DNA of 64,000 bases from JAITMY01 sp031553765 (GCA_031553765.1 JAVBKY010000001.1:248001-312000); one strand, 5' to 3'; shown: positions 8,420 through 17,360, numbered from the stretch's first letter. Notes: generated by a model not told the origin, from the letters alone. Made by a program: numbers and translations.

Positions 8420-10078
8420 ATGGAACAAAAAGGTACGGTAACAACCGACGTCCTTATAGTAGGTGGCGGGCCCTCTGGGCTCGCCACTGCTATACATCTT
8501 GCCGACATGCTGAAGCAAGAAGGACTTGAGCGTAGAATACTTTTGGTGGAGAAAGGTGGAGGCATAGGTAGCCATCTCATATCGGGAGCTGTAATCAAGC
8601 CCTCGGTATTTAAGGAGTTACTGCCCGATGTTTCCTTGGACGAAATTCCATTTGATGCCAAGGTTACCAACGAATCAACGTTGTGGCTCAACGAAGGCAG
8701 TGCAATAAAAAGTCCTATGCACGCACCCTACATGGGTAACAAGGACTGCTACGCTGCGTCACTGGGCGAGGTATGTCGCTTCTTGGCTCAAAAGGCCGAG
8801 GAAAAAGGTGTAGAAATCTATACCGGATTTTCGGTAAACGAGATACTGTATAAAGATGGAAAAGTTATTGGTGCAAAGACCATTGACACGGGCATTGACC
8901 ACCACGGCAAGCAGCTCGAAAATTTCCAACCCGGTACCCGCATTGAGGCTAAGTTAACCATTTTTGCCGAAGGTGTAAGGGGTTACCTTGCCAAGCAACT
9001 TATCAATAAGTTTGATTTGCAAGAGGGCAAAAATCCTCAGATATACTCCCTCGGATGCAAGGAAATTTGGAGCGTTCCCGCAGGTAATATTAAGCCCGGA
9101 CAAATATACCACACGCTGGGCTATCCGCTCAACATGCAGGAATTTGGCGGTGGATTCGTATACGGCCTTAAAGAAAACCGCGTAGCCTTAGGCTTGGTAG
9201 TAGGCTTGGATTATGCTGATCCCACTTTTGACGTGCATAATGCATTTCAAATATGGAAAACACATCCCACAATTGCAAAAATTCTTAAGGGCGGACGTAT
9301 GTTGGAGTATGGCGCCAAAACGCTGCCCGAAGGCGGTTACTATTCTCTACCCAAGCTATACGTAGATAATGCGATGATAGTGGGCGACAGCGCCGGATTT
9401 CTTACCATGCCTGCGCTTAAGGGTATTCACCTTGCCATAAAATCGGGTATGCTGGCGGCACGCACCGCGGCCGAAGCATTTGAAAAGAATGACTTCTCCG
9501 AAAATACGCTATCGGCTTACGAAACCAAAGTTAACAATAGCAACATTTACAAAGAAATGTATCCAGTGCGCAACTTCCGTCAAGGCTTCCTTAAGGGATT
9601 AATACCCGGCGGTGTGCAATTCGGAACGCAGCTGGTAACGGGTGGTGCAGGCTTTAGCGGTAAGTTGCCGGCACATTTGGATAGCGAGGCTACTAAAAAG
9701 TTAAGCGAATACAAAAAGAAGAACTTTAAAGAAAGATTCAAGGACAAGTTGGAATTTGATAAGGTACTCACCTTTGATAAGGCTACCGACGTGTACTTCT
9801 CGGGCGTAGCGCATGATGAGCAACAGGTACCACACCTCCACATCAACAATCCTGCTACGTATAAAACCGTGAATATTGACCAGTACGGCGCGCCGTGCCA
9901 GCACTACTGCTCGGCCGAAGTGTACGAGCTACACACCGATGCTTCAGGGCATCAGGAGTTGCGCATTCACTTTGAAAACTGCCTACACTGCAAAACTTGT
10001 GATATTAAGGAGCCGGGCGATGGTATTACGTGGATGCTGCCCAATGGTGGTAACGGCCCCTCATACAAGTACATGTAA
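8420..10078 (+). CDS. electron transfer flavoprotein-quinone oxidoreductase
   Basis: Membrane-associated flavoprotein that moves electrons from reduced ETF to the quinone pool. The N-terminal FAD dinucleotide-binding motif is VLIVGGGPSGLATAIHL (about 11-27). The C-terminal iron-sulphur domain carries C497 in CSAEVYE and C521, C524 and C527 in ENCLHCKTCDI, enough for the single 4Fe-4S cluster of the family, and ends with the typical NGGNGPSYKYM. Length 552 matches bacterial and mitochondrial ETF-QO. It lies 44 bases upstream of the fused ETF gene, its expected partner. Confidence 0.92.
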   Translation: MEQKGTVTTDVLIVGGGPSGLATAIHLADMLKQEGLERRILLVEKGGGIGSHLISGAVIKPSVFKELLPDVSLDEIPFDAKVTNESTLWLNEGSAIKSPMHAPYMGNKDCYAASLGEVCRFLAQKAEEKGVEIYTGFSVNEILYKDGKVIGAKTIDTGIDHHGKQLENFQPGTRIEAKLTIFAEGVRGYLAKQLINKFDLQEGKNPQIYSLGCKEIWSVPAGNIKPGQIYHTLGYPLNMQEFGGGFVYGLKENRVALGLVVGLDYADPTFDVHNAFQIWKTHPTIAKILKGGRMLEYGAKTLPEGGYYSLPKLYVDNAMIVGDSAGFLTMPALKGIHLAIKSGMLAARTAAEAFEKNDFSENTLSAYETKVNNSNIYKEMYPVRNFRQGFLKGLIPGGVQFGTQLVTGGAGFSGKLPAHLDSEATKKLSEYKKKNFKERFKDKLEFDKVLTFDKATDVYFSGVAHDEQQVPHLHINNPATYKTVNIDQYGAPCQHYCSAEVYELHTDASGHQELRIHFENCLHCKTCDIKEPGDGITWMLPNGGNGPSYKYM

Positions 10079-10122
10079 TTAACCTTATTAAAAACGAGTA
10101 CACTTAAGTAATATACATTAGC

Positions 10123-12054
10123 ATGGCGCTAACAATTATCAGCTTAATAAAGCAAGTACCCATACCCGGCGAAATGCGCATGGGCGAGGATGGATTGATG
10201 GATAGAACTAAGGCCAAATCAGGCATCAACAACGATTGCCAGTTTGGACTTGAGGCGGGACTTCAGCTCAAAAAGCAGTTTCCCGACGCACGTATGATTG
10301 TATGCTCCATGGGGCCACAGTCATTCGAGGCATCGCTGCGTACAGCCATATCTATGGGCTACGACGAGGCATACCTCCTATCCGACCGTAAGCTCGGCGG
10401 TAGCGATACCTACGCTACAGGATTGGCCATAGCAACTATGTTAAAGCATTTAGGCTTTAGCAAGGAATCAAAAGAGCCTTTCATTATTTGTGCCGGAAGG
10501 CAAACCAGCGATGGCGATACGGCACACGTTCCCTCGCAGGTAGCCGAAAACCTGGGTATACCTCAGGCCACCTTTGTGGAAACGGTAACTACCGAAAATG
10601 GAAAAATTATTGCCAAGCGCATTATTGAGGGTGGCTACCAAATGCTGCAGCTGCCCATGCCCTGTGTGGTGTCGCTTACGCCCACAGGTATTCCGCCTCG
10701 CAAGCCATCACTTGAAGGTGCTATCAAGGCGCGCAAGAGCAACATCACCGTATTCGGCGTTGACGACATTCACCTCGGTACCGAAAAAATCGGACTTAGC
10801 GGCTCCCCTACCATTGTGGCTAAGGTAATCAACATTGAGAGCGATCGTCCTCTCATTACCATGTCTGAAGGCAACAGTGAAAAAGCACTTGTAAGCGACT
10901 TCATTGAAAAATTCAAGAAGGGCGGCAACACGCTTGTGCAAAAGGAGGAGAAGAAGGAAAAGGTGGCTACCGAAGCCCCCGACTTTCCTGTGGTAGATAC
11001 GCGCAATGGCGCGAAGGGCATACTCACATGGGCCGAAGTTACCAACGGCAACATAGCACGTCCGTCACTGGAGCTGCTCACACCCGCGCGTAAGCTGGCT
11101 AATCAGCTGGGCGGCGATACCAAAATCAGCACCGTGCTGATTGGTAAAAACGTGAAGCCGCTGGCAAAAGACTTGTTTGAGCATGGTGCCGACGAAGTTA
11201 TTTTGATTGAAAACGACAAGTTGGAAGAATACCTAGTACTCCCCTTCTCTAATATCATTACGCAAGTAATTAAGAAGCATAATCCCGAAATTGCCCTATT
11301 TGCAGCCACCACTGCCGGTCGCGAATTGGCTCCCCGTATTGGTGTAAAAACGGGTAGCGGGGTTACGGCTGACTGTACCGGACTTGAAATTGGCGAGTAC
11401 GTAAACAAGAAAAAGGAGATAGTAAACAAGCCTATCCTTCACTCACGTCGTCCCACTTACGGCGAGAGCAAGTTGGCAACGATATTGGGCTTTGTTTATC
11501 CGCAGATTTCAACCGCACGCGCCGGAACTTTTGAAATTCCCGCACGCGAGGAAGGTCGCACGGGTACTCTTTCTGAATTTAAGCCTGAATTATCAAATGA
11601 TGATTTTGCCGTAGAAATTCTGAAAACGGTGCGTGGTGATGGTGGTATGCAGGCGCTCTTCACCGCCGACATTATTGTAGCAGGCGGACGCGGTACTACT
11701 GACGATGGTTTGAAACTTATACAGCAGCTAACCGACGAGTTGAAGGCGCAAGGCCTAAAGGCCGAGTGGGCTTGCAGCCGTGTGGTAGTGGATAGCGGCT
11801 TTGCCGAGTATGCACGTCAAATAGGACAAACGGGAAAAACCGTACGTCCGAAAGTGTATATAGCGGTTGGTATTTCAGGAGCCATTCAGCACATTGCGGG
11901 AGTCAAGGAGTCGGGCAAAATTATAGCCATTGACCATAACCCCAAAGCATCTATATTCCATCATGCCGACTTTGGTATTGTAGGAGAGTATCAGGATATA
12001 GTACCTGAGCTAATAGAACGTGTGAAGGGAGGATTTACGTTTGGATTAAAGTAA
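10123..12054 (+). CDS. electron transfer flavoprotein, EtfB-EtfA fusion
   Basis: One 643-residue frame contains both ETF subunits. Residues about 1-262 are the beta subunit (ISLIKQVPIPGE start, CAGRQTSDGDTAHVPSQVAE, VVSLTPTGIPPRKPSLEGAIKA). A charged linker with KEEKKEKVATEAPD follows, then the alpha subunit from about 285. That part contains AATTAGRELAPRIGVKTG and the C-terminal FAD domain with VAVGISGAIQHIAG-like and AIDHNPKASIFHHADFG segments. ETF is normally two chains. The preceding ETF-QO gene suggests electrons go to quinone rather than to a bifurcating reaction. No stop or frameshift is seen at the junction. Confidence 0.9.
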   Translation: MALTIISLIKQVPIPGEMRMGEDGLMDRTKAKSGINNDCQFGLEAGLQLKKQFPDARMIVCSMGPQSFEASLRTAISMGYDEAYLLSDRKLGGSDTYATGLAIATMLKHLGFSKESKEPFIICAGRQTSDGDTAHVPSQVAENLGIPQATFVETVTTENGKIIAKRIIEGGYQMLQLPMPCVVSLTPTGIPPRKPSLEGAIKARKSNITVFGVDDIHLGTEKIGLSGSPTIVAKVINIESDRPLITMSEGNSEKALVSDFIEKFKKGGNTLVQKEEKKEKVATEAPDFPVVDTRNGAKGILTWAEVTNGNIARPSLELLTPARKLANQLGGDTKISTVLIGKNVKPLAKDLFEHGADEVILIENDKLEEYLVLPFSNIITQVIKKHNPEIALFAATTAGRELAPRIGVKTGSGVTADCTGLEIGEYVNKKKEIVNKPILHSRRPTYGESKLATILGFVYPQISTARAGTFEIPAREEGRTGTLSEFKPELSNDDFAVEILKTVRGDGGMQALFTADIIVAGGRGTTDDGLKLIQQLTDELKAQGLKAEWACSRVVVDSGFAEYARQIGQTGKTVRPKVYIAVGISGAIQHIAGVKESGKIIAIDHNPKASIFHHADFGIVGEYQDIVPELIERVKGGFTFGLK

Positions 12055-12084
12055 AAGATGAGGAACGAAAATCGTTAAAAAGAA

Positions 12085-12120
12085 AAAGAGTGAATAAAAT
12101 TATTTATTCGCTCTTTTTTT
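12085..12120 (+). terminator. intrinsic terminator after the ETF gene
   Basis: A hairpin with arms AAAGAGTGAATAA and TTATTCGCTCTTT (one G-U wobble) and loop AATTA-like ends in a run of T. It lies 30 bases after the ETF stop and overlaps the end of the convergent gene, so it may act in both directions. Confidence 0.75.
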
Positions 12121-12454
12121 AACTCTCATTGTATGCAGCAAAGCCCACTGTACCTAACAGCAACACAAGCCCCACATAAGCAAATAATGATGCGGGCGAT
12201 GGTGCCGAAAGCGTACATGCTGCAACTACAAGGTCGGCAATGGCGCCAACAATAAATCCGTCATCGGTAAGGAATACCCACGCCAGCGTGGCCAAAGCGC
12301 AAAGCGCAACCACTATGTAGCGTAAGGGTGAGGAGTACGAGCGATCGGGCAGCGTTTGCATTACACGTTGCGAGAATCCGTTGTCGGGAACTTCTGCCTT
12401 ATGAGCAGCAAATAACCCGCTGAATTCATCATATTTTTTATCTTTTTTCATCAT
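12119..12454 (-). CDS. small membrane protein, DUF5056-like
   Basis: A 111-residue protein with a soluble N-terminus of about 45 residues (FSGLFAAHKAEVPDNGFSQRVMQTLPDR) and two or three hydrophobic helices after it. The GFSQRVMQTLPDR pattern resembles the short N-terminal segment of Bacteroidetes DUF5056 proteins, recalled rather than searched. It is the last gene of a leftward unit, 60 bases after an ECF sigma factor gene. A role as a membrane-bound modulator of that sigma factor is possible but is only inferred from position. Confidence 0.6.
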   Translation of the reverse strand: MMKKDKKYDEFSGLFAAHKAEVPDNGFSQRVMQTLPDRSYSSPLRYIVVALCALATLAWVFLTDDGFIVGAIADLVVAACTLSAPSPASLFAYVGLVLLLGTVGFAAYNES

Positions 12455-12473
12455 ATAAAATTCGTAGAGCTAA

Positions 12474-12503
12474 CCCTAACTGGGCCTCAAAACCCTGTTA
12501 GGG
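12474..12503. repeat. 30-bp palindromic repeat, copy 1
   Basis: CCCTAAC and GTTAGGG flank a core TGGGCCTCAAAACCCT. The reverse complement is nearly identical to the 30-bp sequence at 55164-55193. Both sit between genes as near-perfect palindromes. This copy lies between the sigma factor gene and the DUF5056-like gene. Confidence 0.7.
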
Positions 12504-12514
12504 TATTGCCGTAA

Positions 12515-13051
12515 TTACAATACACTACTATTTTTCAAGTGCACCGCTAACTTCTCTCTCCCCCTAAACAAGTGCGACTTCACCGTGCTTTGCGGACAAC
12601 TCATTACGTCCGCTATTTTTTTCACCGGCATATCCTCTATGTAAAACAGAAGCATAGCCGTGCGCTCTTCCTCCTTCAGCAGCTTTAGCGCAGCCGTCAA
12701 GTCCACACCGTGGTGCTCCTTATGCTCCGCTGCAACGTGTTCATACGAGGTAACATCTACCCTACTTTGCCGAGCATGGCTTGTACGCGTATAGTCGTAA
12801 AACGTATTGTACGCTATGCGAAAAAGCCACGTTGAAAACTTTGCCGTAGCACGAAATGACGCTATGCTCAACCATGCCTTAACAAAGGTATCCTGCGCCA
12901 AATCCTTACTCAGGTCATCATCGCCGTGGGTAAGGTTGAGCAGAAAACGCCGTATGGGCGATTGGTAGGTTTCAACCAAGCGGTTGAAAGCCCCCCTATC
13001 GCCCAGAAGCGCGGCGCGCGATACCAGCAAAGCATCGTTAGCGCTGCCCAT
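12515..13051 (-). CDS. ECF-type RNA polymerase sigma factor
   Basis: A 178-residue sigma-70 family protein of the extracytoplasmic function type. Region 2 contains LAQDTFVKAWLSIASFR and FSTWLFRIAYNTFYDY. Region 4 contains the helix-turn-helix PVKKIADVMSCPQSTVKSHLFRGREKL. It lacks regions 1 and 3 as expected. Its start overlaps the end of the upstream membrane-protein gene by 14 bases, so translation is probably coupled. The unit also carries a DUF2807 envelope protein, which suggests regulation in response to an envelope signal. The cognate anti-sigma factor is not certain. Confidence 0.9.
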   Translation of the reverse strand: MGSANDALLVSRAALLGDRGAFNRLVETYQSPIRRFLLNLTHGDDDLSKDLAQDTFVKAWLSIASFRATAKFSTWLFRIAYNTFYDYTRTSHARQSRVDVTSYEHVAAEHKEHHGVDLTAALKLLKEEERTAMLLFYIEDMPVKKIADVMSCPQSTVKSHLFRGREKLAVHLKNSSVL

Positions 13052-13436
13052 TGTCTGCTTGTTTTTTACCTAAAAAGTAAATAAGCAGATAAGCCAAACC
13101 TATAAAGAACGGTATTACGCCCAAAGCTGCACCCTGTCCAATAGCTTCTGAAAGTTCACCGCTTGTCGTCATTTTTCCAAACATTACGAATAGGGTAATA
13201 CCTACACCGACAGAGATTAGAATAATGCCCGTATTAAGCGGATTCTTCTTGCGCTTGCCTTGTATAAACAAGTCGGCAGGAACCTCCTTGCCCAACTCCA
13301 GCGCTTTTGCATACAATTCGGCTTGGAGCTTATGCTTGGCACGCTGCTCACGCGAACGGAAGTACACAATCATTATGATCATTACTATGGGAAGAAAAAA
13401 TATTCCCAGAATTGCGAGTATACCTTCGATATCCAT
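13038..13436 (-). CDS. DUF6249-like inner membrane protein
   Basis: A 132-residue protein with an N-terminal helix (about 5-27), a basic helical stretch SREQRAKHKLQAELYAKALELG, a KGKRKKNP-like turn, and two more helices (about 68-86 and 100-122). Bacteroidetes have many small proteins of this plan next to ECF sigma factors. The gene lies between the DUF2807 gene and the sigma gene, overlapping the latter by 14 bases. A sensory or regulatory role is inferred from context only. Confidence 0.68.
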   Translation of the reverse strand: MDIEGILAILGIFFLPIVMIIMIVYFRSREQRAKHKLQAELYAKALELGKEVPADLFIQGKRKKNPLNTGIILISVGVGITLFVMFGKMTTSGELSEAIGQGAALGVIPFFIGLAYLLIYFLGKKQADNGQR

Positions 13437-13479
13437 AATCTTATTATTTGTAAAGTTAATAATTAATTAAACATGCTGA

Positions 13480-14169
13480 CTACTTGTCCTTCTTTATCTT
13501 ACCTACTCCATCATTATCTATGCTCTTTACTATGGCGTTGCCCGAATAGGTAAGATTTCCTACACCGGAGTTACGCATCGTGAGCTCTTTTGAAGCGTAC
13601 ACCTTGGCATTACCCACACCCGCATTCCTTACATCCACCACTTCGGCCTTTAAGTCCTCTGCATTCAAAGAGCCAACGCCATCCTTTCTTATGCTTAACT
13701 CCTTTGCCACACCTTTCAGCTCTACATTACCCACACCATCCACGCGTACTGACACTTGCTTAACATCCAAGTCCAACTCTACCGCCCCCACTCCATTTAC
13801 ACGTATATCAAGGTTATCACCTTTAATAGCCTTTTTGGTTTCCACCTTACCCACTCCATCAAAAGTAAGGCTGTTGAGCGTTTTAAAGGTAACGTAGACC
13901 TTGACTTTTTTTCTATTTATCTCCCTAGTAGTAGAAAGCTTAAGAACTCCCTTTTGGCTTTCCACCTTCACCTCCTGTTGCAAATTCGCATCCACCTCTA
14001 CAACTACTTCCTCTTTATCTCCCTGTGTGAGGTACAAAGTAAATACCCCATCCGAAACAATTTGATTAAATGCCTCCACCGGGCGGTTTTCGGTGGGTAT
14101 ATCGCTTTTGGCAAGGCTTTGGAAACCAAACGCCAGTACCGCCATTCCAAGTAGTAAAATCTTTTTCAT
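13480..14169 (-). CDS. DUF2807 family exported protein (GIN domain)
   Basis: The 229-residue product has a signal peptide (MKKILLLGMAVLAFGFQSLA) and then a repetitive beta-helix-like domain. The recurring pattern is V.VDGVG.V.L.GVAKEL, with DGVG, NGVG, AGVG and SGVG at about 20-residue intervals. This is typical of DUF2807 (putative auto-transporter adhesin, head GIN domain). It has no sorting domain and probably stays in the periplasm or at the envelope. It is the first gene of the leftward sigma factor unit. Confidence 0.85.
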   Translation of the reverse strand: MKKILLLGMAVLAFGFQSLAKSDIPTENRPVEAFNQIVSDGVFTLYLTQGDKEEVVVEVDANLQQEVKVESQKGVLKLSTTREINRKKVKVYVTFKTLNSLTFDGVGKVETKKAIKGDNLDIRVNGVGAVELDLDVKQVSVRVDGVGNVELKGVAKELSIRKDGVGSLNAEDLKAEVVDVRNAGVGNAKVYASKELTMRNSGVGNLTYSGNAIVKSIDNDGVGKIKKDK

Positions 14170-14335
14170 AATACAATAATTTTTAAATGAGATTTTTTTT
14201 GAGCACTCTTTGTCTATTAGACGAGAGCAAGGTGAGGTTTGGTTGCAAGTTCAAGGAAATATTTCACAAATAATTGATTATGAGAATATTATTAAAAACA
14301 AAATAGTTGAAAGGACTCCAGAAGGGAGTTAATTT

Positions 14336-14515
14336 GAATAACCGCGGGTGAGCGAAGCGTAACCCGTGGTCTGAAGTGACACCCATACATTGCGCGCGGA
14401 GCAAAATCTTATTTTCAGGGAAAACTGTGCTCTGCGCGCCACTCGCAGTATTACCAAATACCGTAGGTTACGTTACGCTTCGCTCACCTACGGTTATTAA
14501 TATTTAGCCCCGACG
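14336..14515. repeat. inverted-repeat element with GAGCGAAGCG arms
   Basis: The left arm (14339-14370, CGGGTGAGCGAAGCGTAACCC) recurs as its reverse complement in the right arm (14461-14494, with GTTACGCTTCGCTCACC). Inside is a second pair, tgcgcgcggagca against tgctctgcgcgcca. A GCCCCGACGGGGC mini-palindrome closes it. There is no open frame. It looks like a small non-autonomous element of the kind common in Bacteroidetes intergenic regions. Confidence 0.6.
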
Positions 14516-14521
14516 GGGCAT

Positions 14522-14550
14522 AAAAAAAACCCTCGCAAACTTGCGAGGGT
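14522..14550 (-). terminator. intrinsic terminator of lon
   Basis: Hairpin ACCCTCGCAA/TTGCGAGGGT with a 2-3 base loop. Read leftward it is followed by eight T. It lies 35 bases beyond the lon stop. Confidence 0.8.
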
Positions 14551-14585
14551 AATCTGAATGTTGAAAATATGGCATCGAAATCAGG

Positions 14586-16985
14586 CTATTCCAACGCCAC
14601 CTTCAGCACATCCTTTATGGTGTCAACGTATATAAAGTTCAGGTCGCGGATGTAATCCTTTTTTATTTCCTCCACGTCCTTTTTATTATCGGCAGGAAGA
14701 ATAATATCCGATACGCCTGCGCGCTTTGCGGCAAGAATTTTTTCCTTGATTCCACCCACAGGCAGCACCTTTCCGCGCAGCGTAGCCTCGCCCGTCATGG
14801 CAAGTCCACGGCGCACCCTACGACCTGTAAATACCGATGCTATGGCCGTAACCATGGTTACTCCGGCCGATGGACCATCCTTAGGTATAGCACCTTCGGG
14901 GACGTGAATGTGCAGGTTATTTTCTTCAAACATTTTGTAATCTATTTTGAGAAAATCGGCCTGCGCGCGTACGTACTCCATCGCAATTACAGCGCTTTCC
15001 TTCATCACGTCGCCAAGGCTTCCGGTGGTGGTCATACCGCCTTTACCTTTGCTTAAGCTGGCTTCAACAAATAGAATTTCGCCACCCATCTCTGTCCACG
15101 CCAAGCCTGTGGCAATGCCGGTAAAGGCGTTATTGAGCGCCTTATCCTTAATAAACTTGGGCGCGCCCAGAACCTCGCGCATGGCTTTTTGCGTAAGCTT
15201 AGGCGTATACTTTTGGTTAAGCGCGATTAGCTTTGCCGTGTGCCTAATAACTTTTGCCAGCTGCTTTTCCACACCACGTACACCCGATTCGCGCGTGTAG
15301 TCATCAATAATCATGGCTATCAACTCATCGGGAATTTGCAGCTGCTTAGGTAGCAAACCATGATTTTCGAGAAGTCTTGGTAGCATGTGTCGCTTCACTA
15401 TCTCCACCTTTTCCTCCAACGTGTAGCCGCTTACGTTAATCATCTCCATGCGGTCACGCAAGGCGGGGTGAATGTTGCCAATATTATTTGCCGTAGTAAT
15501 AAACATTACGTGCGACAGGTCGTATTCCAACTCCAAAAAATTATCGTAAAACGTAGAATTTTGTTCGGGGTCAAGCACTTCAAGCAGCGCGCTTGAAGGG
15601 TCGCCACGAAAATCGCTGCCGACCTTATCTATTTCGTCAAGAATTATGACGGGATTGCTCGTTTTACTCTTCTTTATATTTTGAATAATACGCCCCGGCA
15701 TAGCGCCAATATATGTTTTGCGGTGTCCGCGAATTTCGGACTCATCGTGTAAACCGCCCAACGATATGCGGGCAAATTCGCGCCCCAAAGCACGAGCTAC
15801 AGACTTACCCAACGAGGTTTTTCCTACGCCCGGAGGGCCGTACAAGCATAGTATGGGCGACTTCAAATCTCCCTTCAACTTAATAACGGCAAGGTGTTCG
15901 AGCATACGCTCTTTCACTTCCTCCAAACCGTAGTGGTCTTCATCCAGCACCTTTTGCGCTTCTTCCAAATCGAGCCTGTCGGTTGAGTATTCGCCCCAAG
16001 GCAAATCTACCAGCGTTTGCAAATAGTTGAGCTGCACGGGATACTCGCCGCTCATTTGGTTCATCTTTTCTGCCTTTTGCGCCTCACGCTCAAAAATATC
16101 AGCAGTCTCTTTGCTCCACTTTTTAGTCTTAGCCTTTTCACGTAGCGCGCGTATATCCTGCTCTACAGGATTACCGCCCAGCTCCGCCTGAATGGTCTTC
16201 ATTTGCTGCTGCAAAAAGTACTCACGCTGGTTCTTATCAATATCCTGATGCACCTTTTGCTGAATCTCATTTTTGAGCTCCAGCGTTTGCCTTTCACGCA
16301 TTAGCAGCTCCAGCAATGATTGTGCGCGCTTTTCAATTTTATCAATCTCCAGCAGCTTTTGCTTATCATCGCCGCTTACCTCGGTATTTGCCGCAAGGTA
16401 GTTTATGAGGAATAGCTTGCTATCAATATTCTTTACCGCAAAACCCGCATCGGGCGCCAAATGTGGCGAGAGCTTGATGATGCTCATGGCCACATCGCGA
16501 ATGGAACCAATGAGCAAGTCGTATGACTCGCTTGGTTCCGGCAAAGTATCCTCCAGCACCCTAACCTTAGCGGTAAAGTACGGATCGTCCGAAATCATTT
16601 CCTCTAACGCGATACGGCGCGTACCCTGTAGTATTACAGTAGTTGTGCCATCGGGCATTTCAAGCAGGCGCAATATACGTGCCGCCGTACCCACCTTGTG
16701 CAATTCATCAAACGTGGGATCGTCCAGCTTAGCATCCACCTGCATGGCAGTAGCCACGTTGCGGTCGGCAGCATAGGCCGCGCGCACCAAGCGCACCGAT
16801 TTTTCGCGGTTAATGTTAATGGGCATTACCACGCCCGGAAAAAGCACCGAGTTGCGCAGCGCCAGCACGGGCAGCTGCTCAGGTACTTTTACATTGCGTA
16901 AGTTTTGTTCGTCGCCTTCGGCAAAAACGGGAATTAACTCGTCGTTATCGCCCATAGGCATTACACTATAGGGATTTTGTATCAT
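14586..16985 (-). CDS. lon: ATP-dependent protease Lon (LonA)
   Basis: Cytoplasmic AAA+ serine protease that degrades misfolded and regulatory proteins. In order: the LON N-terminal substrate domain (LPVLALRNSVLFPGVVMPI), a coiled-coil linker, Walker A GPPGVGKT and Walker B VIILDEID, and a C-terminal protease domain. The catalytic serine is in PKDGPSAG (about 706) and the lysine in GGIKEKIL (about 749), 43 residues apart as in E. coli Lon. I chose ATG at 16985 (MIQNPYSVMP). The frame extends to a TTG at 17003, but that would overlap the upstream terminator hairpin. Confidence 0.95.
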   Translation of the reverse strand: MIQNPYSVMPMGDNDELIPVFAEGDEQNLRNVKVPEQLPVLALRNSVLFPGVVMPININREKSVRLVRAAYAADRNVATAMQVDAKLDDPTFDELHKVGTAARILRLLEMPDGTTTVILQGTRRIALEEMISDDPYFTAKVRVLEDTLPEPSESYDLLIGSIRDVAMSIIKLSPHLAPDAGFAVKNIDSKLFLINYLAANTEVSGDDKQKLLEIDKIEKRAQSLLELLMRERQTLELKNEIQQKVHQDIDKNQREYFLQQQMKTIQAELGGNPVEQDIRALREKAKTKKWSKETADIFEREAQKAEKMNQMSGEYPVQLNYLQTLVDLPWGEYSTDRLDLEEAQKVLDEDHYGLEEVKERMLEHLAVIKLKGDLKSPILCLYGPPGVGKTSLGKSVARALGREFARISLGGLHDESEIRGHRKTYIGAMPGRIIQNIKKSKTSNPVIILDEIDKVGSDFRGDPSSALLEVLDPEQNSTFYDNFLELEYDLSHVMFITTANNIGNIHPALRDRMEMINVSGYTLEEKVEIVKRHMLPRLLENHGLLPKQLQIPDELIAMIIDDYTRESGVRGVEKQLAKVIRHTAKLIALNQKYTPKLTQKAMREVLGAPKFIKDKALNNAFTGIATGLAWTEMGGEILFVEASLSKGKGGMTTTGSLGDVMKESAVIAMEYVRAQADFLKIDYKMFEENNLHIHVPEGAIPKDGPSAGVTMVTAIASVFTGRRVRRGLAMTGEATLRGKVLPVGGIKEKILAAKRAGVSDIILPADNKKDVEEIKKDYIRDLNFIYVDTIKDVLKVALE

Positions 16986-16999
16986 AAACTCCAAAATGT

Positions 17000-17037
17000 A
17001 CAAAAGAGCTCCCGATGGGTACCGGAAACTCTTTTGT
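17000..17037 (-). terminator. terminator between rpmE2 and lon
   Basis: Arms ACAAAAGAG and CTCTTTTGT enclose a shorter inner stem (TCCGG/CGGGA). Read leftward it ends in TTTTGT. It lies 20 bases past the rpmE2 stop, so lon is probably transcribed at least partly from its own promoter. Confidence 0.6.
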
Positions 17038-17058
17038 AAATGAATAAAAATGGGGCAA

Positions 17059-17319
17059 TTACGCCTTGTTTTCCATGTGCTTTTTGTAGCGGGTCATGAA
17101 CCTATCTACGCGACCAGCGGTATCTACAAGCTTCATCTTACCTGTGTAAAACGGGTGTGATGATGCCGAAATTTCGACCTTGAACAAAGGGTAAGTTACA
17201 CCATCAACATCAATAGTTTCCTTGGTGTTTACCGTTGACTTAATGAGTACAACGCTGTCATCAGAAAGATCCTTGAATGCAACCAAACGGTAGTTCTCGG
17301 GGTGAAGTCCTGCTTTCAT
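17059..17319 (-). CDS. rpmE2: 50S ribosomal protein L31 type B
   Basis: An 86-residue ribosomal large-subunit protein. It starts MKAGLHPENYRLVAFKD and contains the family pattern SSHPFYTGKMKLVDTAGRVDRF. No zinc-binding CxxC motifs are present, so it is the type B (zinc-independent) form, the normal L31 in Bacteroidetes. A consensus promoter is visible upstream (17361-17392 on the minus strand). Confidence 0.95.
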   Translation of the reverse strand: MKAGLHPENYRLVAFKDLSDDSVVLIKSTVNTKETIDVDGVTYPLFKVEISASSHPFYTGKMKLVDTAGRVDRFMTRYKKHMENKA

Positions 17320-17360
17320 TTTTATTGTAATGTTTTATAATTTTTCTAAACTTAGGGTTG

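Larger units (their letters stand above)
14170..14585. other. gene-free region with dispersed repeat element
   Basis: 416 bases between lon and the DUF2807 gene. The part nearest DUF2807 (14170-14330) is AT-rich and should hold that unit's promoter, although no clear TAnnTTTG box was found. The remainder is an inverted-repeat element (14336-14515) and the lon terminator. Confidence 0.6.
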
